DNA of 64,000 nt, from contig NZ_PIGG01000065.1 of the NCBI RefSeq assembly GCF_002924445.1, positions 124,001 through 188,000 on the forward strand, read 5' to 3'. Below the pieces are notes generated by a model that had not been told where the DNA came from, did not search any database, and worked only from the letters and a program-made list of their open reading frames with translations. Below are positions 1 through 8,291 of this stretch, one piece after another. A program made the translations under genes and the position numbers. Origin of the DNA: Minwuia thermotolerans (GTDB taxonomy: Bacteria; Pseudomonadota; Alphaproteobacteria; Minwuiales; Minwuiaceae). Within the stretch, counting starts at the first letter, position 1; every line of letters starts with the position of its first letter.

Positions 1-2
1 GC

Positions 3-368
3 CTGTCGGCGGGCAGGCCGGTCGACGTCGCCGTGGACGGCGCGGCGGAACCCTTCTTCGAGCGGGGGAAGGCCCTCTACCGCGAGCGGCGCGGGCAGAT
101 GAATCTGGCCTGCTTCCAGTGCCACGACGAGCGCGCCGGACAATGGGTCCGCGGCGAGCAGTTGAGTCAGGGCCAGATCAACGCCTATCCGGCCTATCTG
201 CTGCGCTGGTCCGGTGTGGGCTCGACGCACCGGCGCTTCCGCTTCTGCGACGACCAGCGCGTCGCCGAGCCGCGGCCGCTCGGTTCCGAGGCCTACCTGG
301 CGCTGGAGCTCTACCTCGCCTGGCGCGGCAACGGCCTGCCCGTCGAGGCGCCGGCGGTCAGGCGTTAG
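3..368 (+). CDS. soxA: SoxA, diheme c-type cytochrome subunit (3' end only)
   Basis: Periplasmic SoxA pairs with SoxX and joins thiosulfate oxidatively to the SoxY carrier. Only the last 121 residues are present; the gene runs off the left edge. What is seen is a heme-attachment motif CFQCH at 111-125, then LSQGQINAYPAY, HRRFRFC (Cys codon at 246-248, the position of the modified Cys that ligates the active-site heme in known SoxA proteins) and the family-typical ending LYLAWRGNGLP. The order matches the SoxA C-terminal cytochrome domain. No other sox gene lies to the right, so any sox cluster must lie to the left. The identification is firm; the N-terminal half cannot be judged. Confidence 0.9.
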   Translation: MSAGRPVDVAVDGAAEPFFERGKALYRERRGQMNLACFQCHDERAGQWVRGEQLSQGQINAYPAYLLRWSGVGSTHRRFRFCDDQRVAEPRPLGSEAYLALELYLAWRGNGLPVEAPAVRR

Positions 369-408
369 CTGACCGGTTTCAAATTGTGTTCGCGCTGCCT
401 AACTCGTT

Positions 409-429
409 ACCCCCGCCTTGTGCGGGGGT
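409..429. repeat. Perfect 8-bp stem palindrome downstream of soxA
   Basis: ACCCCCGC (409-416) and GCGGGGGT (422-429) form a perfect stem around a 5-base loop. It lies between soxA and the convergent flavin reductase gene. It may stop transcription from either side, but no T-run follows, so it fits a repetitive extragenic palindrome better than a classical intrinsic terminator. Confidence 0.55.
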
Positions 430-466
430 CCGGTGCGGCTTCGCCACAAGTCGATATTCTGCCCGG

Positions 467-488
467 ATGCCCGCACGGGGGCGGGCAT
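467..488. repeat. Second extragenic palindrome, GCCCGC type
   Basis: ATGCCCGC (467-474) pairs perfectly with GCGGGCAT (481-488) around a 6-base loop. ATGCCCGC...GCGGGCAT is the style of the abundant interspersed palindromes of alphaproteobacterial genomes. Its pairing with the hairpin 38 bases upstream suggests one composite element filling the gap between two convergent genes. Confidence 0.5.
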
Positions 489-533
489 GACACCAGAGTA
501 TTCTGACCTGATTGACCCCGAAGGGGACGTCCC

Positions 534-1145
534 CTAGTCCGGCCGGTCCATGGTGAAGACCTTCTCGACCACGGTGTAGTCCATGTAGCCGAGCCGGGCG
601 ATCGGGCGGTAGGTCGGCATGTCGATCATGCCGTCCTTGATGATCCGCTCGTCGATGTGGATGCCGATCACCTCGCCGACGACCATGTTGTTGGTGATCT
701 TCGGATTGCTGGAGCGGAGCTGGATGACCTGCACCAGCCGGCATTCCAGGTTGACCGGGCTTTCCTTGACCCGCGGCGCCGAGACCAATTCGCAGTCGGC
801 GGCAGTGAGCCCCGCTTCCTTGAACTCGTCCACATTGCGCGGCACGTGGGCGGAGCTCCTGTTCATCTGTTCGCGCAGTTCCCAGGTGGCCATGTTGACC
901 ACGAACTCGCCGGTGTCGCGGGCGTTGGCCGCGGTGTCCTTGGTGTCGCCTTCCGGATGCGGGCCGTTGCAGCCGAAGACAACCGTCGGCGGGTAGTCGG
1001 TGATGGCGTTGAAGTAGCTGAAGGGCGCCAGGTTGAAGCCGCCCTGCCGGTCCCGCGTGGAAATCCAGCCGATCGGCCGGGGCGACACGAGCGCCTTGAA
1101 CGGGTTGTGCTTCAGGCCGTGGTCCTGCTCGGCGCGATAGAACAT
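534..1145 (-). CDS. Flavin reductase family protein (DIM6/NTAB type)
   Basis: A 203-residue protein of the flavin-reductase-like FMN-binding split-barrel family, whose members reduce or hold FMN and often feed monooxygenases. The N-terminal stretch with PFKALVSPRPIGWIST and NLAPFSYFNAI is the family's flavin-contact region, and a late HIDERIIKDG segment is typical of the DIM6/NTAB branch. The start at 1145 was chosen over longer open frame upstream because GGGGAG precedes it at good distance and the alignment-like region begins there. The gene is convergent with soxA and stands alone. The partner enzyme is unknown; several flavin-dependent monooxygenases lie elsewhere in the window but not beside it. 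Confidence 0.85.
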   Translation of the reverse strand: MFYRAEQDHGLKHNPFKALVSPRPIGWISTRDRQGGFNLAPFSYFNAITDYPPTVVFGCNGPHPEGDTKDTAANARDTGEFVVNMATWELREQMNRSSAHVPRNVDEFKEAGLTAADCELVSAPRVKESPVNLECRLVQVIQLRSSNPKITNNMVVGEVIGIHIDERIIKDGMIDMPTYRPIARLGYMDYTVVEKVFTMDRPD

Positions 1146-1380
1146 CAATGTCTCCCCCTGATCTTCCCTGCGGCGCTCAAAGCTAGTGCGACCGAAGCGG
1201 GCTATCAACGCCGAAGGCGGCGAGGGGGGGGCATCGAATCCCGGGACACGCCGCCATTGCGCCATTGCGTGGCGGCGACCTGCCGGCATCTGGGCAAAGT
1301 GCCGGAAAGTCCTGGCCTGACTTGAAACCGCGATCACCATCGGCTCATACTTCTGCAATCATTCGGTGCAGGGGAATGGC

Positions 1381-1548
1381 ATGAGCGGGAACGCGGCGTC
1401 GGGCGGCGAGGAAAAGCTCTGGCTGGTCTACGCGGTGGTGTCCTTCGGCGGCCGCAATGAGGTGTTGGCGACGCTCAAGCGCGACCGGAAGGTCAAATCC
1501 CTCCAGCCCGTTCCCGCCGCCCAGGACCCGGGAGTGGTGGAATGGTAA
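1381..1548 (+). CDS. Small hypothetical protein (55 aa), possibly a leader or gene remnant
   Basis: An open frame with GGGGAA just ahead of ATG encodes 55 residues including LWLVYAVVSFGGRNEVLATL. I recognise no family. Its last codons contain the Shine-Dalgarno (GGGAG near 1530) of the following AT-rich gene, and the two frames overlap by 7 bases, so it could translationally couple that gene. It could equally be the truncated 5' end of a host gene cut by whatever brought in the AT-rich segment. Confidence 0.35.
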   Translation: MSGNAASGGEEKLWLVYAVVSFGGRNEVLATLKRDRKVKSLQPVPAAQDPGVVEW

Positions 1549-2141
1549 GAACTCATGCAAAGTATCGCTGGCTGACCTTGGCAATATTCTCTACGATAAG
1601 CGCCCTAGTTTTTCTGATATCCACTACGGTTATTTGCCAAGAGAGAGGTGATGAAAATGTATATAAAAAAATCTGTATAAATCAGAAAGAATTCTTTGAA
1701 CATCTCGCAAAAATAGCAAAAAATGATCATAATTTCTATATTTGTGCGAGATCGGAGACAAAAATACTTGTAAACGCTTTTGATTTTGGGAAACATAAAC
1801 TGTATTTAAACTGGGGAAAATGGGATAATATTAGTGAAGAGGGTGGGATATCTTCATCTGAATATGAATCAGATTTCGCGGATATACAAATTATTCAATA
1901 TTGCAAATATCACTGTCCGGATATATTAAGTAATATATCAGAACATAGTCTCTTGATTCAAATGAAAAAGTGGTCTATATTTAATAATAGGAAAATTCAG
2001 TATTGCTATTTTTTCGTTCTTCGAGAGAGGTTGTATTTTTTGAGATCGGAAGAAACTTGTTCTACGCATCTGTTTGTTGCGATGAAAAGGTTCTTCTTCG
2101 GGAGCATTTTGACATCGCGTGCTGTGGGTGGCCATGAGTGA
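1542..2141 (+). CDS. AT-rich orphan protein with N-terminal membrane/signal segment
   Basis: The gene encodes 199 residues in DNA far richer in A+T than all neighbours, with codons such as ata, aaa, tat and aat that are nearly absent around it. ATG at 1542 has GGGAG seven bases upstream. Residues 10-32 form one hydrophobic segment (WLTLAIFSTISALVFLIS), a signal peptide or anchor, and the rest is polar with several Cys (QYCKYHC, IQYCYFF), which suggests an exported protein with disulfides. I recognise no domain. Base composition argues for horizontal acquisition. No transposase, integrase or terminal repeat was seen at its borders. Confidence 0.6.
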   Translation: MVRTHAKYRWLTLAIFSTISALVFLISTTVICQERGDENVYKKICINQKEFFEHLAKIAKNDHNFYICARSETKILVNAFDFGKHKLYLNWGKWDNISEEGGISSSEYESDFADIQIIQYCKYHCPDILSNISEHSLLIQMKKWSIFNNRKIQYCYFFVLRERLYFLRSEETCSTHLFVAMKRFFFGSILTSRAVGGHE

Positions 2142-2443
2142 TTTGGGTTTTTTTGAACTTTCCAGCAGTCGACTGAAAGAGCGGGATTTTCGCCGAGATC
2201 TACGAGGCCGGCGAATGGGAATCGCAGGGCCCGCGCCTGCCGGCCCCCGAGGCGCCTGCCCGTCCGCCGGTCAGCGCGCGGCACGATTTCCTTTGCGGTG
2301 CCGGCGCGTATCGCTTATCTGGGAATCCATGATGAGAGTTCGGATCGCACGACGACGACAGGTCTGACGTGTCCGGGGCGGCAGAGGCGCCCGGGACGCG
2401 ATGCCCTGAAATCGTCCCCATCAGCCGATCCGAAAGTTCCTCC
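2142..2443. other. Gap of about 300 bases: GC-rich remnant next to AT-rich island
   Basis: Composition returns abruptly to GC-rich around 2165. Frame 2 is open from 2177 to the stop at 2330-2332, giving about 51 residues with ordinary high-GC codon use (EIYEAGEWESQGPRLPAPEA) but no start codon after the stop at 2174. It looks like the orphaned 3' end of a gene. I see no convincing promoter or terminator. Confidence 0.4.
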
Positions 2444-2956
2444 ATGTTCCAGTTCACCCTGTTGAATGCCGTCGCACGGGCGGCGCTCCCCGCCCTGCTC
2501 GACGTCTCCTTCGGCCCCGAGCGGGAGAAGAAGATCGCCTATCGTTTCCGCGATCACGTCGACGAGGACGAACGCTTCGGCATGGCCGCCTGGGACGGCG
2601 ACCTGATGGTCGGCGCGATCCAGTACTGGCCCTGCCGGGCCGGCGGCGTCGACGCCATGCTGCTGGGGCCGCTGGCCGTGGCGCCGTCCTATCGCGGCCG
2701 CGGCGCGGCCCGGGCGCTGGTCAACCAGAGTCTGCAGAAGGTCGCCGATGCGGGCATCGACCTGGTGGTGCTGATCGGCGATCCCAGGCTCTATCTGCAA
2801 TACGGCTTCACGCCGGCCTCGGGGCAGGGCTTGTGGATCGAGGGCGAGCCGGATTCCAGGGTGCAGATGAAGCCGCTCACGGCAGCCGGCAGATCGGCAA
2901 GCGGGCAGGTCACGCCGATGGCGGCGCTGCGGCGGCGGCAACGCAGCGCCGGTTGA
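2444..2956 (+). CDS. GNAT family N-acetyltransferase
   Basis: A 170-residue GNAT protein that would transfer an acetyl group from acetyl-CoA to an amine. LGPLAVAPSYRGRGAARALV contains the acetyl-CoA pyrophosphate loop (R-G-R-G-A), and LVVLIGDPRLYLQYGF matches the YhbS-like branch, where a D-P-x-x-Y-x-x-F-G-F type segment follows the core. ATG at 2444 is preferred because the fold begins there; an in-frame GTG at 2369 would add 25 residues without domain support. Substrate unknown. It ends 12 bases from the convergent IalB gene. Confidence 0.8.
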   Translation: MFQFTLLNAVARAALPALLDVSFGPEREKKIAYRFRDHVDEDERFGMAAWDGDLMVGAIQYWPCRAGGVDAMLLGPLAVAPSYRGRGAARALVNQSLQKVADAGIDLVVLIGDPRLYLQYGFTPASGQGLWIEGEPDSRVQMKPLTAAGRSASGQVTPMAALRRRQRSAG

Positions 2957-2968
2957 GTCCCGTTCGGC

Positions 2969-3499
2969 CTATTCGAGGGAACGGAGTCCGGCGGTCACGC
3001 CCATCAGCGAGATCGGCACCTCGATCGGCACCTCCGGATCGGCGAAGAAGGTAATCGTCGCCGTGCTTCCGCCCTTCAGCGCGGCTTCCTGCTCGCCAGA
3101 CAGGATGGCGATCGCGGCGCAGCGGTCGGGGTGGCAGAACTGGTACGGCACGCCGCCGAAGTCCTGACCGTCGATATGGACCCGCAGACCGCTCGGCAGA
3201 TGGACCCCGATCGGCACCTCGAAGCGGGCGACGGTCTCGGCCCCGTTCTCGCCGCCGCGGGTCAGCGTCGCCACGGCGCGGACCTGGGCCGTCGGGTTGT
3301 CGCCCATCTGCACCAGGGCGCAGCGTTGGCCCTGCGCCTGCAGATCGATGCAGCGCTTCTCCCAGTCGCCGTGCGTGCCGACCACTTCGCTCCGGGGCTG
3401 TGGCGCCTGGTTCTGTGCGCCGGCCTTCGGCGCGTCCAGCATGACCAGGGCCGCCAGCGCCATTGCGCCCATGCGGACCGCATTGGAACCGATCGCCAT
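2969..3499 (-). CDS. Invasion-associated locus B (IalB) family protein
   Basis: A 176-residue exported protein. It has an N-terminal hydrophobic signal segment (residues 8-28, ending AGAQ), then the family landmarks HGDWEKRC, RCALVQMG, VPIGVHLPSGLRVHIDG and YQFCHPDRCAA, with four conserved-looking Cys that probably form two disulfides. IalB was named in Bartonella for erythrocyte invasion but is widespread in free-living alphaproteobacteria, where its role is unclear, so the name should not imply virulence. The gene is single, with 107 bases to the P450 gene upstream. Confidence 0.88.
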   Translation of the reverse strand: MAIGSNAVRMGAMALAALVMLDAPKAGAQNQAPQPRSEVVGTHGDWEKRCIDLQAQGQRCALVQMGDNPTAQVRAVATLTRGGENGAETVARFEVPIGVHLPSGLRVHIDGQDFGGVPYQFCHPDRCAAIAILSGEQEAALKGGSTATITFFADPEVPIEVPISLMGVTAGLRSLE

Positions 3500-3606
3500 C
3501 GTCTGCTCCCACTACATGATGTGTCCGGTCGATTGGCGGGGGAGCCTAGAGCAATCCCCGGCAGGATGAAACGGGCGCAACGCGTCCGTCCATGAGGCCG
3601 CCCGGC

Positions 3607-4980
3607 CTACAGCCGGGTCAGCTTCACCGGCAGGCCGTCCAGGGGCTTCGGGATCGGGATACGCGCCCATTTCGGCTCGTAGCCGGGCTCGATCGAGACC
3701 TCGAAGCGCTGCAGCAGCTGGAAGGCGAAGGCCTTCACCTGCATGTAGGCGAAGTGCATGCCCAGGCACTTGTGCGCGCCGCCGCCGAACGGCGCCCAGG
3801 CGAACTTGTGGTTCTTGTCCTCGGCGCGGTTGGGGCTGAAGCGGTCGGGATCGAACTTCTGCGGGTCCGTCCAGAGCTCCGGCATCATGTGGACATAGCC
3901 CGGGCTGACCGAGACGTTCGCGCCGGCGGGGATGCGCTGCCCCTGGAACTCGAACTCGCGCACCACGCGGCGCGGGATGAACGGCACCGGGGGGATCATG
4001 CGCAGCGCTTCCTTGAAGGCGCGCTCGGCCACGTCCATTCGCGATACATCCTCATAGCCCAGTTCCGCGCCGCCGATCTCCGCGATCTCGCGGCGGATGC
4101 GCTCCTGCCATTCGGGATGCGCCGCAAGCGCCCAGATCATCGTGGTCAGCGAACTGGTGGTCGTGTCGTGGGCCGCCATCAGCAGGAAGTTCATGTGATC
4201 GATGATTTCCTGGTCGGTCAGCATGCGGCCGTCCTCGGACTCGGCGCGGCAGAGCTGGCTGAACATGTCGTCGCCTTCGGTCTCGCTGCCGCGGCGTTCC
4301 TCGATCAGGCGCGCGAACAGCTCGGAAAGGAACTGCCGCGCCTTCACGCCCTTGTACATCTTCAGACCCGGCACCGGCTTGCGGACGACGGCGATGGAGG
4401 CCGCGACCTCGTCGACGAAGGCCTGGTTGATCCGCCGCGCCTCGGGTCCGGCGTCGATGCCGAGGAAGACGCTGGCGCCGAGATCCAGCGTGAGCTGCTT
4501 GATCTGCGGGTAGAACAGGAACTCCGGCGCGCGCTCCCAGGCGTCAAGGCGCTCCCGAATGCCGCCGTTCATGCGCAGCAGATAGTCCTTCATCGGGGCG
4601 GGCTTGAAGGCGACCTGCATGATCCGCCGGTGCGCCCGGTGATCGTCGAAGTCGCGCAGCATCAGTCCGTCGGAGAACAGGCGGCTGAGCATGTGGTGCC
4701 AGCCGGCGCGGGAGGAGAAATTCTTGTCCCGGTCCATCAGCACCAGTTCCAGCGCGTCGGGACCGAGCATGGAGACCGACCACTGCATGAATGTGCGCGA
4801 CTTGTAGACGTTGCCGTAATCGGCATGGGCCTTCATCGTCATGGCCAGCGGGTCGCGGATGAAATCGATCGTGCCCTTCAGCGGAATCCGGCTCGGCTTG
4901 CCGGGCAGGTGCGCCAGCTCTTCCGCGCCGGCGCGGTAGTGGCCCCCGTCCTTTTCCTCGACGCTTTCGGCAACGGCCAT
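3607..4980 (-). CDS. Cytochrome P450
   Basis: A 457-residue soluble bacterial P450 (heme-thiolate monooxygenase) without membrane anchor. The I-helix oxygen-activation motif reads AAHDTTTSSL, the K-helix ExxR appears in FKEALRM, and the heme-binding loop is FGGGAHKCLGMHFA with the axial Cys. Length and motif spacing are normal. Redox partners (ferredoxin, reductase) are not adjacent. It is divergent from the helicase gene over 128 bases. Substrate cannot be read from the sequence; a general hydroxylation role on hydrophobic compounds or fatty acids is inference. Confidence 0.93.
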   Translation of the reverse strand: MAVAESVEEKDGGHYRAGAEELAHLPGKPSRIPLKGTIDFIRDPLAMTMKAHADYGNVYKSRTFMQWSVSMLGPDALELVLMDRDKNFSSRAGWHHMLSRLFSDGLMLRDFDDHRAHRRIMQVAFKPAPMKDYLLRMNGGIRERLDAWERAPEFLFYPQIKQLTLDLGASVFLGIDAGPEARRINQAFVDEVAASIAVVRKPVPGLKMYKGVKARQFLSELFARLIEERRGSETEGDDMFSQLCRAESEDGRMLTDQEIIDHMNFLLMAAHDTTTSSLTTMIWALAAHPEWQERIRREIAEIGGAELGYEDVSRMDVAERAFKEALRMIPPVPFIPRRVVREFEFQGQRIPAGANVSVSPGYVHMMPELWTDPQKFDPDRFSPNRAEDKNHKFAWAPFGGGAHKCLGMHFAYMQVKAFAFQLLQRFEVSIEPGYEPKWARIPIPKPLDGLPVKLTRL

Positions 4981-5108
4981 GGGTGCTGCTCCACAGTTCC
5001 TGAGGCTCGGAATTTCCTAAGTGAACCCTAGTCAGTTGCGCCGGATGACGCAAAGGGAAAGCGGATCGGGCGGCGCGGAACGGCTTCGGGATCGCTATAG
5101 TCCGGGCG

Positions 5109-7853
5109 ATGGATTCGCGTGCGCCCGAAATCGCTCTGCCCAGCGTGCCCGCCTTTGCGATGGCGGGCCGCGGCGGGGTGCTGATGACCGCCGACGGCGA
5201 GATCGAGGATCTCGACGCGGATGCCGCCGGACGCCGCATCGCGCGCGATCTGCCGCTGGTGGTCTGCATGCCGACGGTGGCGCGGCGGCTGGGTATCCGG
5301 CGCTTCGCCGCGCACGATCTGCTGGAACTGTTCGCCTTCGTCAGGCCAGCGCGCTTCTGTCTGCCGACCCTGGACGGCCTGGCCCGCGCCGTCGGCCTTG
5401 CGCCGGCCGGCAAACCCCCGGATCCGGCGCGCCTGCCGGAAATCGCCGAAGTGCTGCTGGCCGAACTCTCTGAGCTCGGCGGCGAAGCGCGGACGCGCGC
5501 GGCCTCGCTGGCCCAGGCGATGGCCGATGGCGGCTGGCCCTGGGCGGCGCCGGTGCTGAAGGCGCTGGGCGAGGGGGGCTCGAAATCGCGCTTTCGCGGC
5601 CTCGACGCCTGGACGCGGGTGCCGGAGTTCCCGGACATGGCCCCGCCGCCGCCGCCCGGTTCCGCCGCTGTCGAACCGGTGGAGGCGGCGGATCGTCTGC
5701 GCGCCATGCTGGGGACAGGCGCGGAAGAGCGCGAGGCCCAGCGCCGCTACGCCGAGGGCGCGGCGCACGCCTTCCGGCCCCGGGATCATGTCGACGAGCC
5801 GCGTATCGTGCTGGCCGAGGCGGGGACCGGCACGGGCAAGACGCTGGGCTATGTCGCGCCGGCCTCTGTCTGGGCGGAGAAGAACGGCGGCGCGGTGTGG
5901 ATCTCCACCTACACCAGGAACCTGCAGCGCCAGCTCGATCAGGAACTGGACCGCCTCTACCCGGACCCGAAGCTGAAGGCCGAGCGGGCGGTGATCCGCA
6001 AGGGGCGCGAGAACTATCTCTGCCTGCTGAACTTCATGGAGGCGGTGCAGGGCGGCGCGGCGCGGCGTGCGGACATCGTGCCGCTCGCCCTGGTCGCGCG
6101 CTGGATCGAGGCGACCCGCGACGGCGACCTGGCCGGCGGCGACTTCCCGTCCTGGCTGACGCTGCTGTTCGGCTCCGAACGCACCACCGGCCTCGCCGAC
6201 CGGCGCGGGGAGTGTGTGTTCTCCGCCTGCGAGCATTACCGGAAATGCTTCATCGAGGTGGCGCGAAAGAAATCCGAACGCGCCGAGATCGTCGTCGCCA
6301 ACCACGCCCTGGTGCTGGCGCGCGCAGTCCAGCTCCGGGCCGAGGAGAGCGTGGCCCGGCGCTATGTCTTCGACGAGGGCCACCACCTGCTCGACGCCGC
6401 CGATAGCGCCTTCTCGGCCGAACTGTCGGGGCTGGAGGCCGCCGAACTCCGGCGCTGGATCCGGGGCGCCGAGGATGGCGCGCGCGGCCGGGCGCGGGGC
6501 CTGACCCGCCGCATCGCCGACCTGATCGTTGGCGACGACGATGCGACCGCGGCGCTGGACCGGGTGACCCACGCCGCCCGGGTCCTGCCGGGTTTCGACT
6601 GGCTGACGCGGCTGAAGGGCGAGAACCCGGCCGGTCCGACGGAGGCGTTCCTGACCCGGCTGCGCCAGCAGGTGATGGCGCGCAGCGCCGGGCCGGACAA
6701 CCCCTACGGCCTGGAATGCGAGACCGCTCCCCCCGTGCCCGGCCTGCCGGAAGCGGCGCAGACGCTTGTGCAGGCGCTGGACGAGATCCGCAAGCCCCTG
6801 GTCGGGCTCAAGTCGGCGCTGGCGGCCCGGCTGGACGAGGAGACCGACGAGTTGCCGACGGGCGAGCGGGTCAGGCTTGAAGCGGCGATCAACGGCATCG
6901 AGTACCGCTGCGAGGCGGTGCTGGGGGCGTGGATGTCGATGCTGGGCGGCGTGGGCGGCCCGCCGGCGGAAGGCTTCGTCGACTGGTTCTCGGTGCGGCG
7001 CATCGCCGGGCGGGAGGTCGACGTCGGTTTCCACCGCCATGTTGTCGATCCGACCGGGCCCTTCGCCGAGACCGTGCTGAAGCCGGCCCACGGGGCGGTC
7101 ATCACGTCGGCCAGCCTGCGCGACCGTTCGGGCGACGGGGACGACTGGAGCACCGCCGAGGCCCGGACCGGCCTCGCGCATATGGTCGCGCCGGCTGTCC
7201 GCCTCAGTGTGCCTTCGCCCTTCGACTATGGCGAGAACACCCGGATCTTCGTCGTCGGCGACGTGCGCCGCGACCGGCCCGACGAGATCGCCGCGGCTTA
7301 TCGCGAGCTGTTCTTCGCTTCGGGCGGCGGGGGACTCGGACTGTTCACGGCCATCCGGCGGCTGCGCAATGTCCACGAACGTCTGCTGGAGCCGCTGGAG
7401 AACGCAGGCCTGCCGCTCTATGCGCAGCATGTCGACCCGATGGACACCTCGACGCTGGTCGACATCTTCCGCGCCGAGACCGATTCCTGCCTGCTGGGAA
7501 CCGACGCGGTGCGCGATGGCGTCGACGTGCCGGGCGAGTCGCTGCGGCTGATCGTCTTCGATCGCGTGCCCTGGCCCAGGCCGGACATCCTGCACAAGGC
7601 CCGGCGCAAGGCCTTCGGCGCCCGGCGCTATGACGACATGCTGGTCAGGCTCCGCCTGAAGCAGGCCTATGGCCGTCTGCTCCGCCGCGCCGGCGACCGT
7701 GGCGTCTTCGTGATGCTGGATCCGATGCTGCCGAGCCGGCTCTGCGACGCCTTTCCGCCCGAGGTCGAAATCCGCCGGGTGGGCATTGCCGAAGCCGTCG
7801 AGGGTGTTAGAACCTTCTTCGGCGTCCCCGAGGCGTCCGGCAAATCCGCGTGA
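5109..7853 (+). CDS. ATP-dependent DNA helicase, DinG/Rad3-XPD type with Fe-S cluster
   Basis: A 914-residue superfamily 2 helicase. It shows Walker A GTGTGKT near residue 240, the DEGH motif II (family DEAH variant) near 423, and the motif VI segment QAYGRLLRRAGDRG near 851. Four Cys at about residues 304, 369, 374 and 380, lying between motifs I and II, match the Fe-S domain of XPD and DinG, 5'-3' helicases that unwind damaged or structured DNA. The N-terminal 200 residues before the helicase core are longer than in E. coli DinG and unassigned. TerB follows after 15 bases and may be co-transcribed. Confidence 0.9.
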   Translation: MDSRAPEIALPSVPAFAMAGRGGVLMTADGEIEDLDADAAGRRIARDLPLVVCMPTVARRLGIRRFAAHDLLELFAFVRPARFCLPTLDGLARAVGLAPAGKPPDPARLPEIAEVLLAELSELGGEARTRAASLAQAMADGGWPWAAPVLKALGEGGSKSRFRGLDAWTRVPEFPDMAPPPPPGSAAVEPVEAADRLRAMLGTGAEEREAQRRYAEGAAHAFRPRDHVDEPRIVLAEAGTGTGKTLGYVAPASVWAEKNGGAVWISTYTRNLQRQLDQELDRLYPDPKLKAERAVIRKGRENYLCLLNFMEAVQGGAARRADIVPLALVARWIEATRDGDLAGGDFPSWLTLLFGSERTTGLADRRGECVFSACEHYRKCFIEVARKKSERAEIVVANHALVLARAVQLRAEESVARRYVFDEGHHLLDAADSAFSAELSGLEAAELRRWIRGAEDGARGRARGLTRRIADLIVGDDDATAALDRVTHAARVLPGFDWLTRLKGENPAGPTEAFLTRLRQQVMARSAGPDNPYGLECETAPPVPGLPEAAQTLVQALDEIRKPLVGLKSALAARLDEETDELPTGERVRLEAAINGIEYRCEAVLGAWMSMLGGVGGPPAEGFVDWFSVRRIAGREVDVGFHRHVVDPTGPFAETVLKPAHGAVITSASLRDRSGDGDDWSTAEARTGLAHMVAPAVRLSVPSPFDYGENTRIFVVGDVRRDRPDEIAAAYRELFFASGGGGLGLFTAIRRLRNVHERLLEPLENAGLPLYAQHVDPMDTSTLVDIFRAETDSCLLGTDAVRDGVDVPGESLRLIVFDRVPWPRPDILHKARRKAFGARRYDDMLVRLRLKQAYGRLLRRAGDRGVFVMLDPMLPSRLCDAFPPEVEIRRVGIAEAVEGVRTFFGVPEASGKSA

Positions 7854-7868
7854 AATGAGGAAAAACCG

Positions 7869-8282
7869 ATGGCCTTGAAAATGAGCCCGCACAGCGCGCT
7901 GGTGCACGTCATGGTGCTGACCGCGTGCGCCGACAAGGAACTGGCCGAGCAGGAGATCATCCTGATGAGCGAGATGATCCGCATCCTGCCCGCCTTCCGG
8001 GGTTACGATCTCGACGATCTTTCCGCCGACTCCGAATCCTGCCTCGGTTATCTGGAAAAGGAGGAGGGGCTGGAGGAACTGATGCGTGACGTCGCCGACG
8101 CCCTGCCGCCGCGCCTGGCCGAGACCGCCTACGCGCTGGCCTGCGACGTCGCCGCCGCGGACGGCGAGGCCAGCCAGCCGGAACTGCAGGTGCTGATGAT
8201 CATCCGCCAGTCGCTGGGCGTCGGCCGTCTGCCGGCAGCGGCGATCGAGCGTGGCTCCCGCGCCCGCATGATGGCGATCTGA
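7869..8282 (+). CDS. TerB-family protein
   Basis: A 137-residue acidic helical protein of the TerB superfamily (tellurite-resistance B-like). The pattern of paired helices carrying acidic residues, ADKELAEQEI in the N half and ACDVAAADGEASQPEL in the C half, is the metal-binding two-repeat layout of the family. Other ter genes are absent, so tellurite resistance is not implied; lone TerB proteins are common and poorly understood. It sits just behind the Fe-S helicase with a good RBS (GAGGAAAAACC ahead of ATG). Confidence 0.8.
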   Translation: MALKMSPHSALVHVMVLTACADKELAEQEIILMSEMIRILPAFRGYDLDDLSADSESCLGYLEKEEGLEELMRDVADALPPRLAETAYALACDVAAADGEASQPELQVLMIIRQSLGVGRLPAAAIERGSRARMMAI

Positions 8283-8291
8283 CTCCGGCCT

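Noticed and set aside
1500-2200. Insertion sequence or phage element at the AT-rich island
   Set aside because: No transposase or integrase, and no terminal inverted or direct repeats were found at the composition borders.
3500-3606. Extra small gene between IalB and P450
   Set aside because: Only short frames without RBS or family features are present in these 107 bases.
5028-7907. A 959-residue open frame antisense to the helicase
   Set aside because: It lies opposite a well-supported helicase with Walker, DEGH and Fe-S motifs. Long antisense frames are common in high-GC DNA, and the antisense product is Arg/Gly/Gln-rich without domains.
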